Of a DNA stretch of 64,000 nucleotides, positions 35,280-43,899 are shown piece after piece. Each line of letters opens with the position of its first letter. Positions within the stretch are counted from its first letter, which is position 1. Location: NCBI GenBank assembly GCA_019638355.1, contig JAHBTY010000002.1:72501-136500 (forward strand), in the 5' to 3' direction. The DNA is from Cyclobacteriaceae bacterium (GTDB lineage: Bacteria; Bacteroidota; Bacteroidia; Cytophagales; Cyclobacteriaceae). The notes under the pieces were generated by a model. It was not told the DNA's origin. It made no database searches and worked only from the letters and a program-made list of their open reading frames with translations. The position numbers were made by a program, and so were the translations under genes.

Positions 35280-36249
35280 GAAGCTGACGAGCCGCTTCTG
35301 ATGGCAACAGGGTATTATTCATAATTTCACTTTCAAACCGGGCCAGGTTGGCGTTTACTTTTTCTGATAGTGCAATTTTTTGCAGCAACTGTGATTGAAT
35401 ACTTTCATAAAACCAACTTCGGTTTTGCCATTGCCTGTTCCTGTTAAAATATCCGTTTGCCTGTGTAAACTCCAGATAGTCCGTAATTACTTTCCATGTT
35501 TCTTTAACACCTGTATTTTCCAATGCCGAACTGGTAAGCACTTGTGGCTGCCAGCCCGAATCGGTTGCCGATACCAGGTGCAGTGCGTGCCGGTAATTTG
35601 CCTGGGCAAGGTTAGCGGCCTTTTTATTTTCGCCATCGCACTTGGTTATTACAATAGCATCGGCCATTTCCATAATGCCTTTTTTTATTCCTTGCAGTTC
35701 ATCACCGGCACCGGCTAACATTAACAGCATAAAAAAATCTACCATACTGCGCACAGTTATTTCCGATTGTCCAACCCCAACCGTTTCAATTATTATAACA
35801 TCAAAACCTGCCGCTTCACATAACAGAATTGTTTCGCGGGTGCGATCGGCAACTCCGCCCAGGGTGTTACCCGTTGGCGTGGGCCGAATGAAAGCGTTCG
35901 GATTGCGGGCCAGGTTTTCCATGCGAGTTTTATCGCCCAGAATGCTGCCCTTGGTTTTACTGCTGCTGGGATCAACCGCTAATACAGCAATTTTTTTTTG
36001 CTGTTGGGTCAGATACATTCCGAAAGCTTCAATAAACGTACTCTTACCCACACCAGGTACTCCTGTAATTCCAATTCGAACTGCTTTACCGGTATGCGGC
36101 AGCAGCCGTGTAATAAGGCTATGGGCTAGAGTAATATCCTGTTGGCGTTGACTTTCCACCAAGGTTATGGCTTGGGCTAATACCACACGATTACCGGCAA
36201 CAATTTGCCTGGTAATTTCGGCTGGTGGTAGTTCCACGGTATTTCTCAA
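35251..36249 (-). CDS. meaB: MeaB/ArgK-type methylmalonyl-CoA mutase-associated GTPase
   Basis: The 332-residue G3E-family GTPase has Walker A GVPGVGKST (63-71), VLAVDPSSSKTKGSILGDKTRM, PTGNTLGGVADRT, IIIETVGVGQSE and VITKCDG, the hallmarks of MeaB. MeaB loads and protects adenosylcobalamin in methylmalonyl-CoA mutase. The mutase itself is not in the window, but an epimerase of the same pathway lies at 51.7 kb. The start is TTG at 36249 or GTG at 36237. It converges on the B12 uptake operon, which places a B12-using chaperone next to B12 uptake. Confidence 0.93.
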   Translation of the reverse strand: MRNTVELPPAEITRQIVAGNRVVLAQAITLVESQRQQDITLAHSLITRLLPHTGKAVRIGITGVPGVGKSTFIEAFGMYLTQQQKKIAVLAVDPSSSKTKGSILGDKTRMENLARNPNAFIRPTPTGNTLGGVADRTRETILLCEAAGFDVIIIETVGVGQSEITVRSMVDFFMLLMLAGAGDELQGIKKGIMEMADAIVITKCDGENKKAANLAQANYRHALHLVSATDSGWQPQVLTSSALENTGVKETWKVITDYLEFTQANGYFNRNRQWQNRSWFYESIQSQLLQKIALSEKVNANLARFESEIMNNTLLPSEAARQLLTEVFRGSI

Positions 36250-36256
36250 CAGGATA

Positions 36257-36285
36257 TTGTTTAATTCGATTAATTTCTAAATTTA
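36257..36285 (+). promoter_or_regulatory. Possible promoter of the CHASE2 gene
   Basis: TTG at 36257-36259 and TAAATTTA at 36278-36285 (one mismatch to TAnnTTTG) are 18 bases apart, ending 15 bases before the ATG at 36301. Confidence 0.35.
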
Positions 36286-36300
36286 ACGGTAAGAAATGAT

Positions 36301-37623
36301 ATGAAAAAAGTAGCACGCCAAAGTATCAGCATTACGGTATTTGTGTTCTTGATGATGTGGGCTGTTGGTGAAATTACCGACCTGAAGTTGTTTGATGCCT
36401 TTGATGGCATGTCGCAAGCTTTTAAAGAGTTTGAATTAACCGATATTGTTTTTTCGCAACTAAGAGAAGATCCGCTGGTGGATGAACGCATTGTGGTAGT
36501 TAATATTGGAAATCTTTCCAGGCGCGAATTAGCCCAACAAATAAACATTATTCGGCAGTTTGGTCCACGTGTTATTGGTATCGATAGTTACTTTAACTGC
36601 GAAGGAAACCTACGCGATTCCATCAATTGCCCGCAGTTGTTAGATACCCTGGGAAATCTGATGTTAGCATACGAAATAGAGCAAGCGGGTAATGTAGTGC
36701 TCGTGTCAAAATTGCTTCAAAAAGAAAAAACCACTGATATCGATGTTTACGATTCGTTAGAATATTCCGATAAAATTTTTACTGAGCACGCCACCTCCGG
36801 ATATGCAAACCTCATTACCAATCCGCCAGCCGTCCATCAGGATGATGTGAAGCAATGCCGGTCATTTGCACCTCGCTATACCGTAGAAGGCGATGACCAG
36901 TATGCATTTGCTGTAAAACTATGTATGGCTTTTGACTCTGCAAAAACCAAGCGGTTTTTAGAGCGGAATAAAGAAGAAGAGTTGATTAACTACAGAGGTA
37001 ATATCGAGATTCAGGACATACGGCTTAAGTCGGTACGGCAATTAAACACCGAAACCACCAATTACCCGCTCATGTTTTACTCTATTGATGTGGATCAGCT
37101 GTATAACGGAGAGTTCCTCGAAGACTTTTTCAAGGATAAAATTGTGATTATGGGTTTTTTAGGATCCTACTTTGGTGAGTTTACATGGAGCGACAAATAT
37201 TTTACACCTCTGAATAAAAAACCAGCCGGAAGAGCCAACCCTGATATGTTTGGGGTGGTCGTGCACGCTAACATTGTTGCCATGATTTTAAACGAAGACT
37301 ATGTAAACGAAGTACCGGAATGGATCGAAATCTTAGTGGCTGTACTAACTTGTTACTTAACAGTACTTTTGTTTATGACGATCGATCAGCGTTTACCCAA
37401 TTGGTACGATGCCCTTTCGGTAACCATTCAGGTTGTGCAGCTAATCTTAATCAGTGCTATAATTGTTTTTGCATTCGCCTGGTTTGTGCTTAAGCTTGAT
37501 TTAGGATTAACCCTCCTTGCCACAGCTTTAGTTGGGCCCAGCTACGATATTTATAAAGGATTCCAAACTGAAATTACCAGGCGGCTTACCAATCGCAGGA
37601 AAAATGTATCCATGCCCGAATAG
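36301..37623 (+). CDS. CHASE2-domain membrane protein without catalytic output
   Basis: The 440-residue protein has an N-terminal membrane helix (about 8-25), a large extracytoplasmic CHASE2 domain (ERIVVVNIGNLSRRELAQQ, PRVIGIDSYFNCEG, FFKDKIVIMGFLGSYFGEF, YFTPLNKKPAGRANPDMFGVVVHANIVAMIL) and three C-terminal membrane helices (about 340-430). CHASE2 usually precedes a kinase, cyclase or phosphatase domain. Here the protein ends shortly after the membrane part, so it must act through a partner. The FecR-like/TPR protein 52 bases downstream is the obvious candidate. No ligand is known for CHASE2. Confidence 0.85.
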   Translation: MKKVARQSISITVFVFLMMWAVGEITDLKLFDAFDGMSQAFKEFELTDIVFSQLREDPLVDERIVVVNIGNLSRRELAQQINIIRQFGPRVIGIDSYFNCEGNLRDSINCPQLLDTLGNLMLAYEIEQAGNVVLVSKLLQKEKTTDIDVYDSLEYSDKIFTEHATSGYANLITNPPAVHQDDVKQCRSFAPRYTVEGDDQYAFAVKLCMAFDSAKTKRFLERNKEEELINYRGNIEIQDIRLKSVRQLNTETTNYPLMFYSIDVDQLYNGEFLEDFFKDKIVIMGFLGSYFGEFTWSDKYFTPLNKKPAGRANPDMFGVVVHANIVAMILNEDYVNEVPEWIEILVAVLTCYLTVLLFMTIDQRLPNWYDALSVTIQVVQLILISAIIVFAFAWFVLKLDLGLTLLATALVGPSYDIYKGFQTEITRRLTNRRKNVSMPE

Positions 37624-37675
37624 TCATTTTTTGGCACGTTTTTCGTAATTTCGAACTGCAAATCCACAAAAAACC

Positions 37676-38599
37676 ATGAAAAAAGGCAGATTTCTATTAA
37701 TTGTTGGCTTGGTATCATTTGCAACCTTTTGTTTCGGACAGGATTACGCCTTTCGCGTATTGGCCAACAAGGGTTCAAATGAAATAAAAACAGCCGAGGG
37801 CTGGCAGCCTGTAAAAACAGGAGCTAGTTTGAAGTTGGGCGATGAACTTAAAGTATCAGAAAATGCTTCGGTAGGGCTTGTTCATAAATCAGGAAAACCG
37901 TTGGAAGAAAAGCGCGCTGGTACCTATAAAGTTGCCGAACTGGTATCGCGGGTAAGTGGCGAATCCAGCGTATTAAGTAAATACACCGATTTTATATTAA
38001 GCAGTAACTCAGACGAAGCCAAGAAAAACAGAATGAGTGCTACCGGAGCCGTGCACCGCGGAACAAAAGACGCAATTGCACCCCAACTACCTAAAAGTGA
38101 AGGCGCTGAGATTTTTGGAAATCAACTTGTAATAAATTGGGATACCGAAAGTGCGGGCCCCTATATTGTAACTGTGCTAAACATGTTTGATGAAACTATT
38201 TTTAAAACCGAAACTGCTCAGAAAACACTTACGGTGGATCTAGCCGACCCTAAATTTAATGGCGAAGATGCCTTGATTATTGACATTAAATCAAAATCAA
38301 CCGGTGCAAAACTTGACGATCAATCAAGACCAATGGTAAAACGCTTAAGCCCGGCCAAAGCTGAGCGAATAAAAACCAGTTATGCAGAAATCTCTAAAGA
38401 ATTAGATACCAGCACTGCATTTGGAAATTTATTTATGGCAGGCTTTTACGAGCAAAACAGATTAATTGTTGATGCCATTGCCGCCTACGAACGCGCCATT
38501 GCGCAGGCCCCGGATGATCCAACTTACAAAGAGTATTACCTTGAATTTTTATACCGAAATAAGCTGAAGGTTGACCCCAAGGCTGTAACACCTAAGTAA
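37676..38599 (+). CDS. Exported FecR-like / TPR protein partnered with CHASE2
   Basis: The 307-residue protein has a signal peptide (MKKGRFLLIVGLVSFATFCFG), an N-terminal beta domain of FecR type (GWQPVKTGASLKLGDELKVSENASVGLVHKSG), a middle beta-sandwich region and a C-terminal TPR pair (DAIAAYERAIAQAPDDPTYKEYYLEFLYR). FecR-like plus CHASE2 pairs occur in several phyla, and the two genes here form a two-gene unit closed by a strong terminator. The FecR part may read an envelope signal, but there is no sigma factor nearby. Function is unknown. Confidence 0.72.
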   Translation: MKKGRFLLIVGLVSFATFCFGQDYAFRVLANKGSNEIKTAEGWQPVKTGASLKLGDELKVSENASVGLVHKSGKPLEEKRAGTYKVAELVSRVSGESSVLSKYTDFILSSNSDEAKKNRMSATGAVHRGTKDAIAPQLPKSEGAEIFGNQLVINWDTESAGPYIVTVLNMFDETIFKTETAQKTLTVDLADPKFNGEDALIIDIKSKSTGAKLDDQSRPMVKRLSPAKAERIKTSYAEISKELDTSTAFGNLFMAGFYEQNRLIVDAIAAYERAIAQAPDDPTYKEYYLEFLYRNKLKVDPKAVTPK

Positions 38600-38600
38600 T

Positions 38601-38629
38601 AAAAATCCCCGCCAACCGCGGGGATTTTT
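38601..38629. terminator. Bidirectional terminator after the CHASE2-FecR pair
   Basis: AAAAATCCCCGC (38601-38612) pairs perfectly with GCGGGGATTTTT (38618-38629) over loop CAACC. It also serves the convergent DUF1275 gene. Confidence 0.95.
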
Positions 38630-38644
38630 ATTTTCATATCCGCA

Positions 38645-39418
38645 TTACGAGTTTTCGGCAATTAACTTTTCTGCAGTGTGAACAGCCTTTCGCCTTTTCG
38701 CAACATCGAGGTATTTTAAAATTTTGATTGTATATAAATCATAAACCAAAACGACCACCAGAATAAAGCACACTACAAAAAAAAGCTTAAACTGAAAATA
38801 TCGATAAGTAGAGGCAGCCACAACTGCTCCAGACAAATAAGAAATAACAATGGTTAAAATTAACTTGGCTTTGTTTCGCAGTTCAATATTATTCCAAAAC
38901 TGCTTTTTCGTGAACATGGAAAATAAAATACCTAAATCGGTTGTTGCTCCGGTGAGGTGAGTAGTTTTAACCGAGAAATTTGAAATGCTGGCGGTTAATC
39001 CGTTTTGCAAACCCATAGCAAACAACATAAGCGAAAGTAAGTACTCAGTTTCTACTAACGTTTCCTTGTAAAAATACTGACCATACACCCCAACTGCAGC
39101 CAAACAAAAAATCTCTAACAACAAAGGCAAGGCATGGGCCCAATACCTGTTCCATTCACTTAAATGAACTACAAACAGGTTTGCAAAAAAACTTCCAAAA
39201 AAGAATAAAAAAATCCAACTGGCTACAACCAGTACCTGATAGTAATTTGCCCGTACAAGTTCAGCAGCAAAAATGGCAAAGTAGCCGGTTACATTCGATG
39301 AAAACGATAAAAAGATAATGAATGAAGCCACGTTAATCATTCCTGCTGTAAACGATGTAAGACTTCCTAACCGCATGTTATCGGCTAATGTTCTGTTATT
39401 GCTGTATTTGTGTAACAC
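38645..39418 (-). CDS. DUF1275 (YoaK-family) membrane protein
   Basis: The protein of about 257 residues has six or seven membrane helices and family motifs RLGSLTSFTAGMINVASFIIF, SSNVTGYFAIFA, ALGLQNGLTA-like AMGLQNGLTASISNFSVKTTHLTGATTDLG. YoaK/DUF1275 proteins are uncharacterised inner-membrane proteins. An ORF can begin at TTG 39433, but GTG at 39418 gives the typical LHKYSNNRTLADN start. The gene overlaps the upstream small membrane gene by 23 bases and ends at a terminator. It is the last of three genes with a lipocalin-like and an Usp-like protein. Confidence 0.82.
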   Translation of the reverse strand: MLHKYSNNRTLADNMRLGSLTSFTAGMINVASFIIFLSFSSNVTGYFAIFAAELVRANYYQVLVVASWIFLFFFGSFFANLFVVHLSEWNRYWAHALPLLLEIFCLAAVGVYGQYFYKETLVETEYLLSLMLFAMGLQNGLTASISNFSVKTTHLTGATTDLGILFSMFTKKQFWNNIELRNKAKLILTIVISYLSGAVVAASTYRYFQFKLFFVVCFILVVVLVYDLYTIKILKYLDVAKRRKAVHTAEKLIAENS

Positions 39419-39884
39419 GATCCAGATTATCAAAAGTTAATTTTGCTATCCCTTTTACCTGTATGTCTGAGTCGAAGTTAAGAACCAGCCTGGTGGAGGT
39501 TAACTCAGTTATATTATAATGCTCTATAACCTGATTTGCATACTCCAACTCTAAAATATGCCCCCGCCCCTTTACCTTCCAATTCACCATCTTTACGGTA
39601 TCGGCTCCACGCAATAATAATTTACCATGCGAATTAAAGTGCCAGGTTTCTGCCGAATGAATAATCAAATGCTTTCCCAGTTGGTCTTTAACGCTTTGTG
39701 CCATGGTATCCACGCTGTGCTTGCGATGTAACTCGTTCGGGTTACTTACTTTTTCGTATTGCCATGCTTTTTCGGTCCAGTTGCCCAAAATCAACTCCTC
39801 CGGATTTGGCACATGTTTTTTAAGTTGTGCAACCATTACCAGAATAGCAATTAATAAAAGTGTAAACCCTGCCAGGTAATTCAT
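39396..39884 (-). CDS. Small membrane-anchored protein with lipocalin-like domain
   Basis: The 162-residue protein has one N-terminal membrane helix (about 4-19, LAGFTLLLIAILVMVAQL) and then about 140 residues with NPEELILGNWTEKAWQYEK, ETWHFNSHGKLLLRG, WKVKGRGHILELEY and STRLVLNFD. The series of short strands, with the GxW motif near the start, resembles lipocalin-like domains common in Bacteroidota. I do not recognise a named family. It overlaps the DUF1275 gene and follows the Usp-like gene by 7 bases, so all three are one unit. Confidence 0.65.
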   Translation of the reverse strand: MNYLAGFTLLLIAILVMVAQLKKHVPNPEELILGNWTEKAWQYEKVSNPNELHRKHSVDTMAQSVKDQLGKHLIIHSAETWHFNSHGKLLLRGADTVKMVNWKVKGRGHILELEYANQVIEHYNITELTSTRLVLNFDSDIQVKGIAKLTFDNLDRVTQIQQ

Positions 39885-39891
39885 ACAGAAA

Positions 39892-40365
39892 TTAGTTTGT
39901 CATCAAACTGGCTATAAGATCGCGCTCGGTTATTCTTACGGGTAGGTGCAAATCCACCTCTGAAACCGGAACCCCACTATGAAGAATGTGCCGCGTAGGA
40001 TCAAATGCCAGGTGCTTCAACTGAAAATTATAATCAACGGGAAGCAATACTTCATCTACCTTGTTGGATTGAGCCAGCATGGCAAAGGAGTTTGAATGTG
40101 CGCTTGTTAATACCTCATACCGAATACTTCTGATTTTATCCGGATACCTGTTTTGCATAATAATACAGCCTTCGTTAAAGTCTTGACTAATAACTTTTGC
40201 TATAAGTTTTTTGGGAGAGTAAAATAAAAGGTCAGTTATAGAATCGCTGAGCGAGGTACTGTACATAAAAATAACATCCAACTGATGGTTCATATTGGTT
40301 GCTGCATGCTTTAGTAATAAAAGGGGTACGCTCGTAAAATCCGTTGGAATTAAAATTGTACGCAT
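39892..40365 (-). CDS. Universal-stress-protein-like protein
   Basis: The 157-residue protein starts with MRTILIPTDFTSVPLLLLKHA, the Usp beta-1/helix-1 pattern, followed by LDVIFMYSTSL. It lacks the ATP-binding GxxGxxG(S/T) motif near the C-terminus, so it is probably of the non-ATP-binding type, or a diverged relative. It may join stress responses, but no role can be assigned. It is the first gene of a three-gene unit with the lipocalin-like and DUF1275 genes. Confidence 0.65.
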   Translation of the reverse strand: MRTILIPTDFTSVPLLLLKHAATNMNHQLDVIFMYSTSLSDSITDLLFYSPKKLIAKVISQDFNEGCIIMQNRYPDKIRSIRYEVLTSAHSNSFAMLAQSNKVDEVLLPVDYNFQLKHLAFDPTRHILHSGVPVSEVDLHLPVRITERDLIASLMTN

Positions 40366-40492
40366 GGTTATTGCCTTAAAGGGGCAAGATGCACATACGT
40401 GATTAGGATGGATTAAAGGCTAAATTAAAATGCCATGAGAGCGTATTTACTTTTTAGGAAAGTACATTAAAACACGATTAGAAAATTTTTAT

Positions 40493-41878
40493 TCAGGAAA
40501 TAGAGTACCCGGTAACAATTTCGAGCGGAAATGTAAGGCGCACGGTTGTACCTTGCCCATGAATTGAAGTTACCAGTATCTCACCTAAATGTTGCCGCAT
40601 AATATTGCGGGCAAGCGGCAACCCAATACCGTACCCCTCAAAATTTTTAGTATTGGATGCGCGGAAAAACGGGTCGTAGATATAATCCAGTTCAGCCTCC
40701 GGAATACCAATACCGTTATCTTTTATAACAATTATTACCTGGTTATTGGTTGTTGCTAACGAAACCTGAACCGGTTGATTGGATGAATACTTACATGCAT
40801 TGTTTACAATGTTTGATACGGCTAGATGCAACAACTGAGCATTGCCTCTAATTTTTAACTTTAATGGGTTATCGGGTATCAGGCTTAAATCAATAAAAAC
40901 TTTATTTTTTGGATTGAGTCGATCAATGGTCTCTTTAACATCCCACAGTAATTGATCGGCCCGTAAAATTTCCATCTTTTGTTTCTTGCCATCAAAACCG
41001 GTTTGTGCAAGAAACAATAATGATTTGGTAATACGCTCCAACCGCTCGGCTTCATTCAAAATGGAAGTAAGTGCTTCCTGGTATTCGGTTGATGTGCGTT
41101 CTTTGGAGAGGGCCACCTCAGCCTCACCAATAATTACCGTTAGTGGTGTACTCAATTCGTGCGAGGCATTGCTGATAAAAATGTTTTGCGTTGCGAATGA
41201 AGTCTCCAATCTATCGAGCATATTATTGAACGTATTTTTAAGCTCGTTTATAGCATCGTTCTGGCTTGTTGTATTAAGTCGTAAATGAAGATTTTGGGTT
41301 CCAATTTCCTTTACTTGCGCTGTAATCTGGCTAACAGGATAAAAAACATACCGTGAAAAAACGATAGATGCTGACAAGACAAGCACCGATACAAATACCA
41401 CAGCCACCAACAATATTCGTTTTAAAGTAGCCAGGTGATTGGAATAATAATAGTTTTCTGCTGAGGCTATTGATATAAACGATTTTGCTTCATCGGTATA
41501 TTTAACACCTACAAAAAAAACCTTGTCGTTTTGATATTCTGAAACGTTTCCGTTCACAATGTTATTAAAAAACGAAACCGGTAAATTCAATTCACGACTT
41601 TCTTCCACAAATGTTTTACCCGGTTCTATTGCGTACAGATAGTCTTTTTCTTGTGGCAATTTTTCCAGTATCTGTTCCCGAATTTCACGGTATGCACTGG
41701 ATGATGATTCATTTTCAAGCGTAATACGCGCGGCCAGCATAGCCCTTGTTTCAAGCCTTCGGTAAAAATCTGTAAATGTATAACGTGTAACTAAATAATA
41801 TACAGCCATGCTTAGCACCACCATAAAAGCAAGTGTTACTGCAAAATACACAATGGCTATGCGGGTTTCAGGTTTCAC
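40493..41878 (-). CDS. Two-component sensor histidine kinase (EnvZ/CusS type)
   Basis: The 461-residue kinase has membrane helices at about 8-30 and 152-174 around a periplasmic sensor region, a HAMP linker, a HisKA domain with SNASHELSTPLTVIIGE (His of SHE), and a HATPase with NIVNNACKYSSNQ, DNGIGIPEAELDYIYDPFFR and GYGIGLPLARNIM. All nucleotide motifs are intact. It lies 18 bases downstream of its response regulator on the same strand. The stimulus is unknown. CusS-like kinases often sense metals or envelope stress, but nothing here fixes that. Confidence 0.92.
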   Translation of the reverse strand: MKPETRIAIVYFAVTLAFMVVLSMAVYYLVTRYTFTDFYRRLETRAMLAARITLENESSSSAYREIREQILEKLPQEKDYLYAIEPGKTFVEESRELNLPVSFFNNIVNGNVSEYQNDKVFFVGVKYTDEAKSFISIASAENYYYSNHLATLKRILLVAVVFVSVLVLSASIVFSRYVFYPVSQITAQVKEIGTQNLHLRLNTTSQNDAINELKNTFNNMLDRLETSFATQNIFISNASHELSTPLTVIIGEAEVALSKERTSTEYQEALTSILNEAERLERITKSLLFLAQTGFDGKKQKMEILRADQLLWDVKETIDRLNPKNKVFIDLSLIPDNPLKLKIRGNAQLLHLAVSNIVNNACKYSSNQPVQVSLATTNNQVIIVIKDNGIGIPEAELDYIYDPFFRASNTKNFEGYGIGLPLARNIMRQHLGEILVTSIHGQGTTVRLTFPLEIVTGYSIS

Positions 41879-41896
41879 TTTACTAACGCTATTCCA

Positions 41897-42604
41897 TTAC
41901 AACATATCTTCCTTCAGTACATAACCCATTCCTATAACAGTATGCAGCAGGCGGGGTAGGGTTTCAGATTCAATCTTTTTACGGATATAGTTCACATAAA
42001 CATCCACTACATTAGTACCCATATCAAAATCAACACCCCATACTTGTTCCAGTATATCCATTCTGGACATTACCCTGCGAGGATTCTTCATAAAAAGTAA
42101 CAACAGGCGGTATTCGGTAGAAGTAAGCGAAACCAAGCGACCAGCGCGCGTAACGGTTTTTGTATAGTCATTAACTTCAAGATCGGCAAATTTATACCGG
42201 TGTGCCTCCTCCTCCATTACATCATTTTGGCTGGATGTTTTTCTGCGCAACAGGGCTTTAACACGTGCAACCAATTCAATAAACTTAAAAGGTTTTACCA
42301 GGTAATCATCTGCTTCTGTTTCCAAACCAATTACAACATTTTCAGAAGTTCCCAAAGCAGAAAGAAAAAGTATGGCCACCTTTTTATTGGTTTTTCGAAT
42401 TGCCCGGCAAATCTCAAGTCCATTTATGCCCGGTAACATAATGTCCAGAATAATCAGATCGAACGTACCCGATAATGCCATTTGCATACCGGTAGCACCA
42501 TCCAGCGAAACGCTCACCTCAAACCCAGCTTCGGTAAGGCCCTTGTTAATGAAAGAAGCTACTCCAGCCTCATCTTCAACTAATAAAATTTTTTGCTTTT
42601 CGAT
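41897..42604 (-). CDS. OmpR-family response regulator with apparent ATC start codon
   Basis: The complete protein (235 residues) can only be read from an ATC at 42604, giving (M)EKQKILLVEDEAGVASFINK. An in-frame TGA lies three codons further upstream and there is no ATG, GTG or TTG before GTG at 42517. A GTG 42517 start would delete the acidic pocket (Glu10, Asp11) and leave 206 residues. The rest is normal: phospho-acceptor Asp54 in LIILDIMLPG, Lys in DYLVKPFKF, and a winged-helix domain ending VVDVYVNYIRKKIE and LLHTVIGMGYVLKEDML. The kinase gene follows after 18 bases. Either a rare start codon is used, or a point change has damaged the start. Confidence 0.82.
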   Translation of the reverse strand: MEKQKILLVEDEAGVASFINKGLTEAGFEVSVSLDGATGMQMALSGTFDLIILDIMLPGINGLEICRAIRKTNKKVAILFLSALGTSENVVIGLETEADDYLVKPFKFIELVARVKALLRRKTSSQNDVMEEEAHRYKFADLEVNDYTKTVTRAGRLVSLTSTEYRLLLLFMKNPRRVMSRMDILEQVWGVDFDMGTNVVDVYVNYIRKKIESETLPRLLHTVIGMGYVLKEDML

Positions 42605-42681
42605 AGGATTTGAACTTCAATTGTTAGCAAAATAAAAAATATCTCACGATCGCAGCAAACTGATTATCATTGCAGGTATTA

Positions 42682-43206
42682 ATGATGGAACTTTCAGTTG
42701 CTGTTAAGCTGATACAGGAAGGGGTATCCACTACAAAATTACCACAACAATGGGTTGACCTGGGTGCCGGAACCGGCCTTTTTACGAGTGCGCTTGCAAG
42801 TTTATTACCAAAAGGCAGTTCTATTACAGCTGTTGATAAAAATCTGAGCGCATTAAATACTATCAGGCTTAATAATGCTGATATTTTACTAAACCTGATG
42901 GAAGGCGATTATACTGAGATTGAGTTTACCGAAATGAAATCTGGTTTTTTGATGGCGAATTCGCTGCATTATTGCGAAGATCAGGTTAGGATGTTACAAA
43001 AATTAAAGCATTATCTGCGTACGGAAGGACGAATACTAATAATCGAATACAATACCGCTGTACCAAATACCTGGGTTCCGTTTCCGGTTTCGTTTGAAAG
43101 ACTCACTACCCTGGCTGCAAAAGCCGGATTTACTAAAACAGATTTACTTCAAAGCATTACTTCAAAATATCAGGCGGGTGGTATGTACTCTGCAATGTTG
43201 CAGTGA
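42682..43206 (+). CDS. Class I SAM-dependent methyltransferase
   Basis: The 174-residue protein has the motif I WVDLGAGTGLFTSALASLL, an acidic residue after strand 2 (ITAVDKN), motif II/III region FLMANSLHYCEDQVRMLQKL, and GRILIIEYNT. These mark a Rossmann-fold methyltransferase of the UbiE type. The C-terminus ends in AGFTKTDLLQSITSKYQAGGMYSAML. Starts at 42682 or 42685 (adjacent ATGs) are equally good; an upstream TTG is not needed. Substrate is unknown. It converges on the STING-like gene, 3 bases apart, and is divergent from the response regulator. Confidence 0.82.
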   Translation: MMELSVAVKLIQEGVSTTKLPQQWVDLGAGTGLFTSALASLLPKGSSITAVDKNLSALNTIRLNNADILLNLMEGDYTEIEFTEMKSGFLMANSLHYCEDQVRMLQKLKHYLRTEGRILIIEYNTAVPNTWVPFPVSFERLTTLAAKAGFTKTDLLQSITSKYQAGGMYSAMLQ

Positions 43207-43209
43207 TGC

Positions 43210-43899
43210 TTAATCGGCATCAAAAACCAATTGCAGATTTTTGTCCACAAAAAAAACATACTCTGTAAAGTCACGTGCCTGCAATAGCTTTTCAATTACC
43301 TGTTTAAACTTTACGATATATTCCTTCGCCATGTCTTCGCGAATAGAATCGCTGAACCGGTTCTTGCGTGACTCCATTTTATAGTCAATCAAACTATTCA
43401 GACTCAGTAATGTGTTGGGGAAATCGAAATACACACGCTTATTACCATTTCCGGTAACGGTTAGAATATCGCGTGCGCGGCCTTCCTGAAATTCAAGGTT
43501 TACAATCTTGTCTTCAAAACTCATCATGCGGATTTTTCCGATTACACGCTCGATGTTGCGCGGCTCTAACTCCGAAAGTTTTGTTGGAATATAAATGAAC
43601 AACCGAGGCTTGGGGCTACCCAACGGAATCTGCTTCATCAATTGTGAAATTAAAGGCTCCACAAAATTGTGTACGTAACCATAAGCTAACGCATACGGTA
43701 ACGAAAACTCTTCTTCTTCCAGGCGCGAACCAAACTCGCTTACCAACGCAGTTACCGCGGTAGAGATCAATCCTAATACAACCGTAATTGGCTCAGGGTC
43801 GAACGGAGCACTTTTCCAGAATAACCAACACAAAGCAACGGCCAGTGTGGCAACCCACAACAACACAACCAATGCTTTGGATAAAAATTGAAGTTTCAT
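43210..43899 (-). CDS. Membrane-anchored prokaryotic STING-domain protein (TM-STING), apparently orphan
   Basis: The 229-residue protein has two membrane helices (about 10-28 and 38-54) and then a soluble domain. It reads ALAYGYVHNFVEPLI, PRLFIYIPTKL, GRARDILTV, KRVYFDFPNTLLSLNSLID and a long helix EDMAKEYIVKFKQVIEKLL. The order matches the STING ligand-binding fold. Asn78-Phe79, Arg141, Arg143, Asp159 and Thr163 correspond, with matching local spacing, to residues I recall as contacting c-di-GMP in Sphingobacterium STING. Bacterial TM-STING is a CBASS effector that responds to nucleotide signals from a CD-NTase, and oligomerises in the membrane. No CD-NTase or other CBASS gene lies in this window, so it is either stand-alone or served by a distant synthase. 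Confidence 0.75.
   Translation of the reverse strand: MKLQFLSKALVVLLWVATLAVALCWLFWKSAPFDPEPITVVLGLISTAVTALVSEFGSRLEEEEFSLPYALAYGYVHNFVEPLISQLMKQIPLGSPKPRLFIYIPTKLSELEPRNIERVIGKIRMMSFEDKIVNLEFQEGRARDILTVTGNGNKRVYFDFPNTLLSLNSLIDYKMESRKNRFSDSIREDMAKEYIVKFKQVIEKLLQARDFTEYVFFVDKNLQLVFDAD

Noticed and set aside
42517-42519. GTG as start of the response regulator at 41897-42604
   Set aside because: It would remove the conserved acidic pocket of the receiver, while an uninterrupted frame encodes that pocket upstream.
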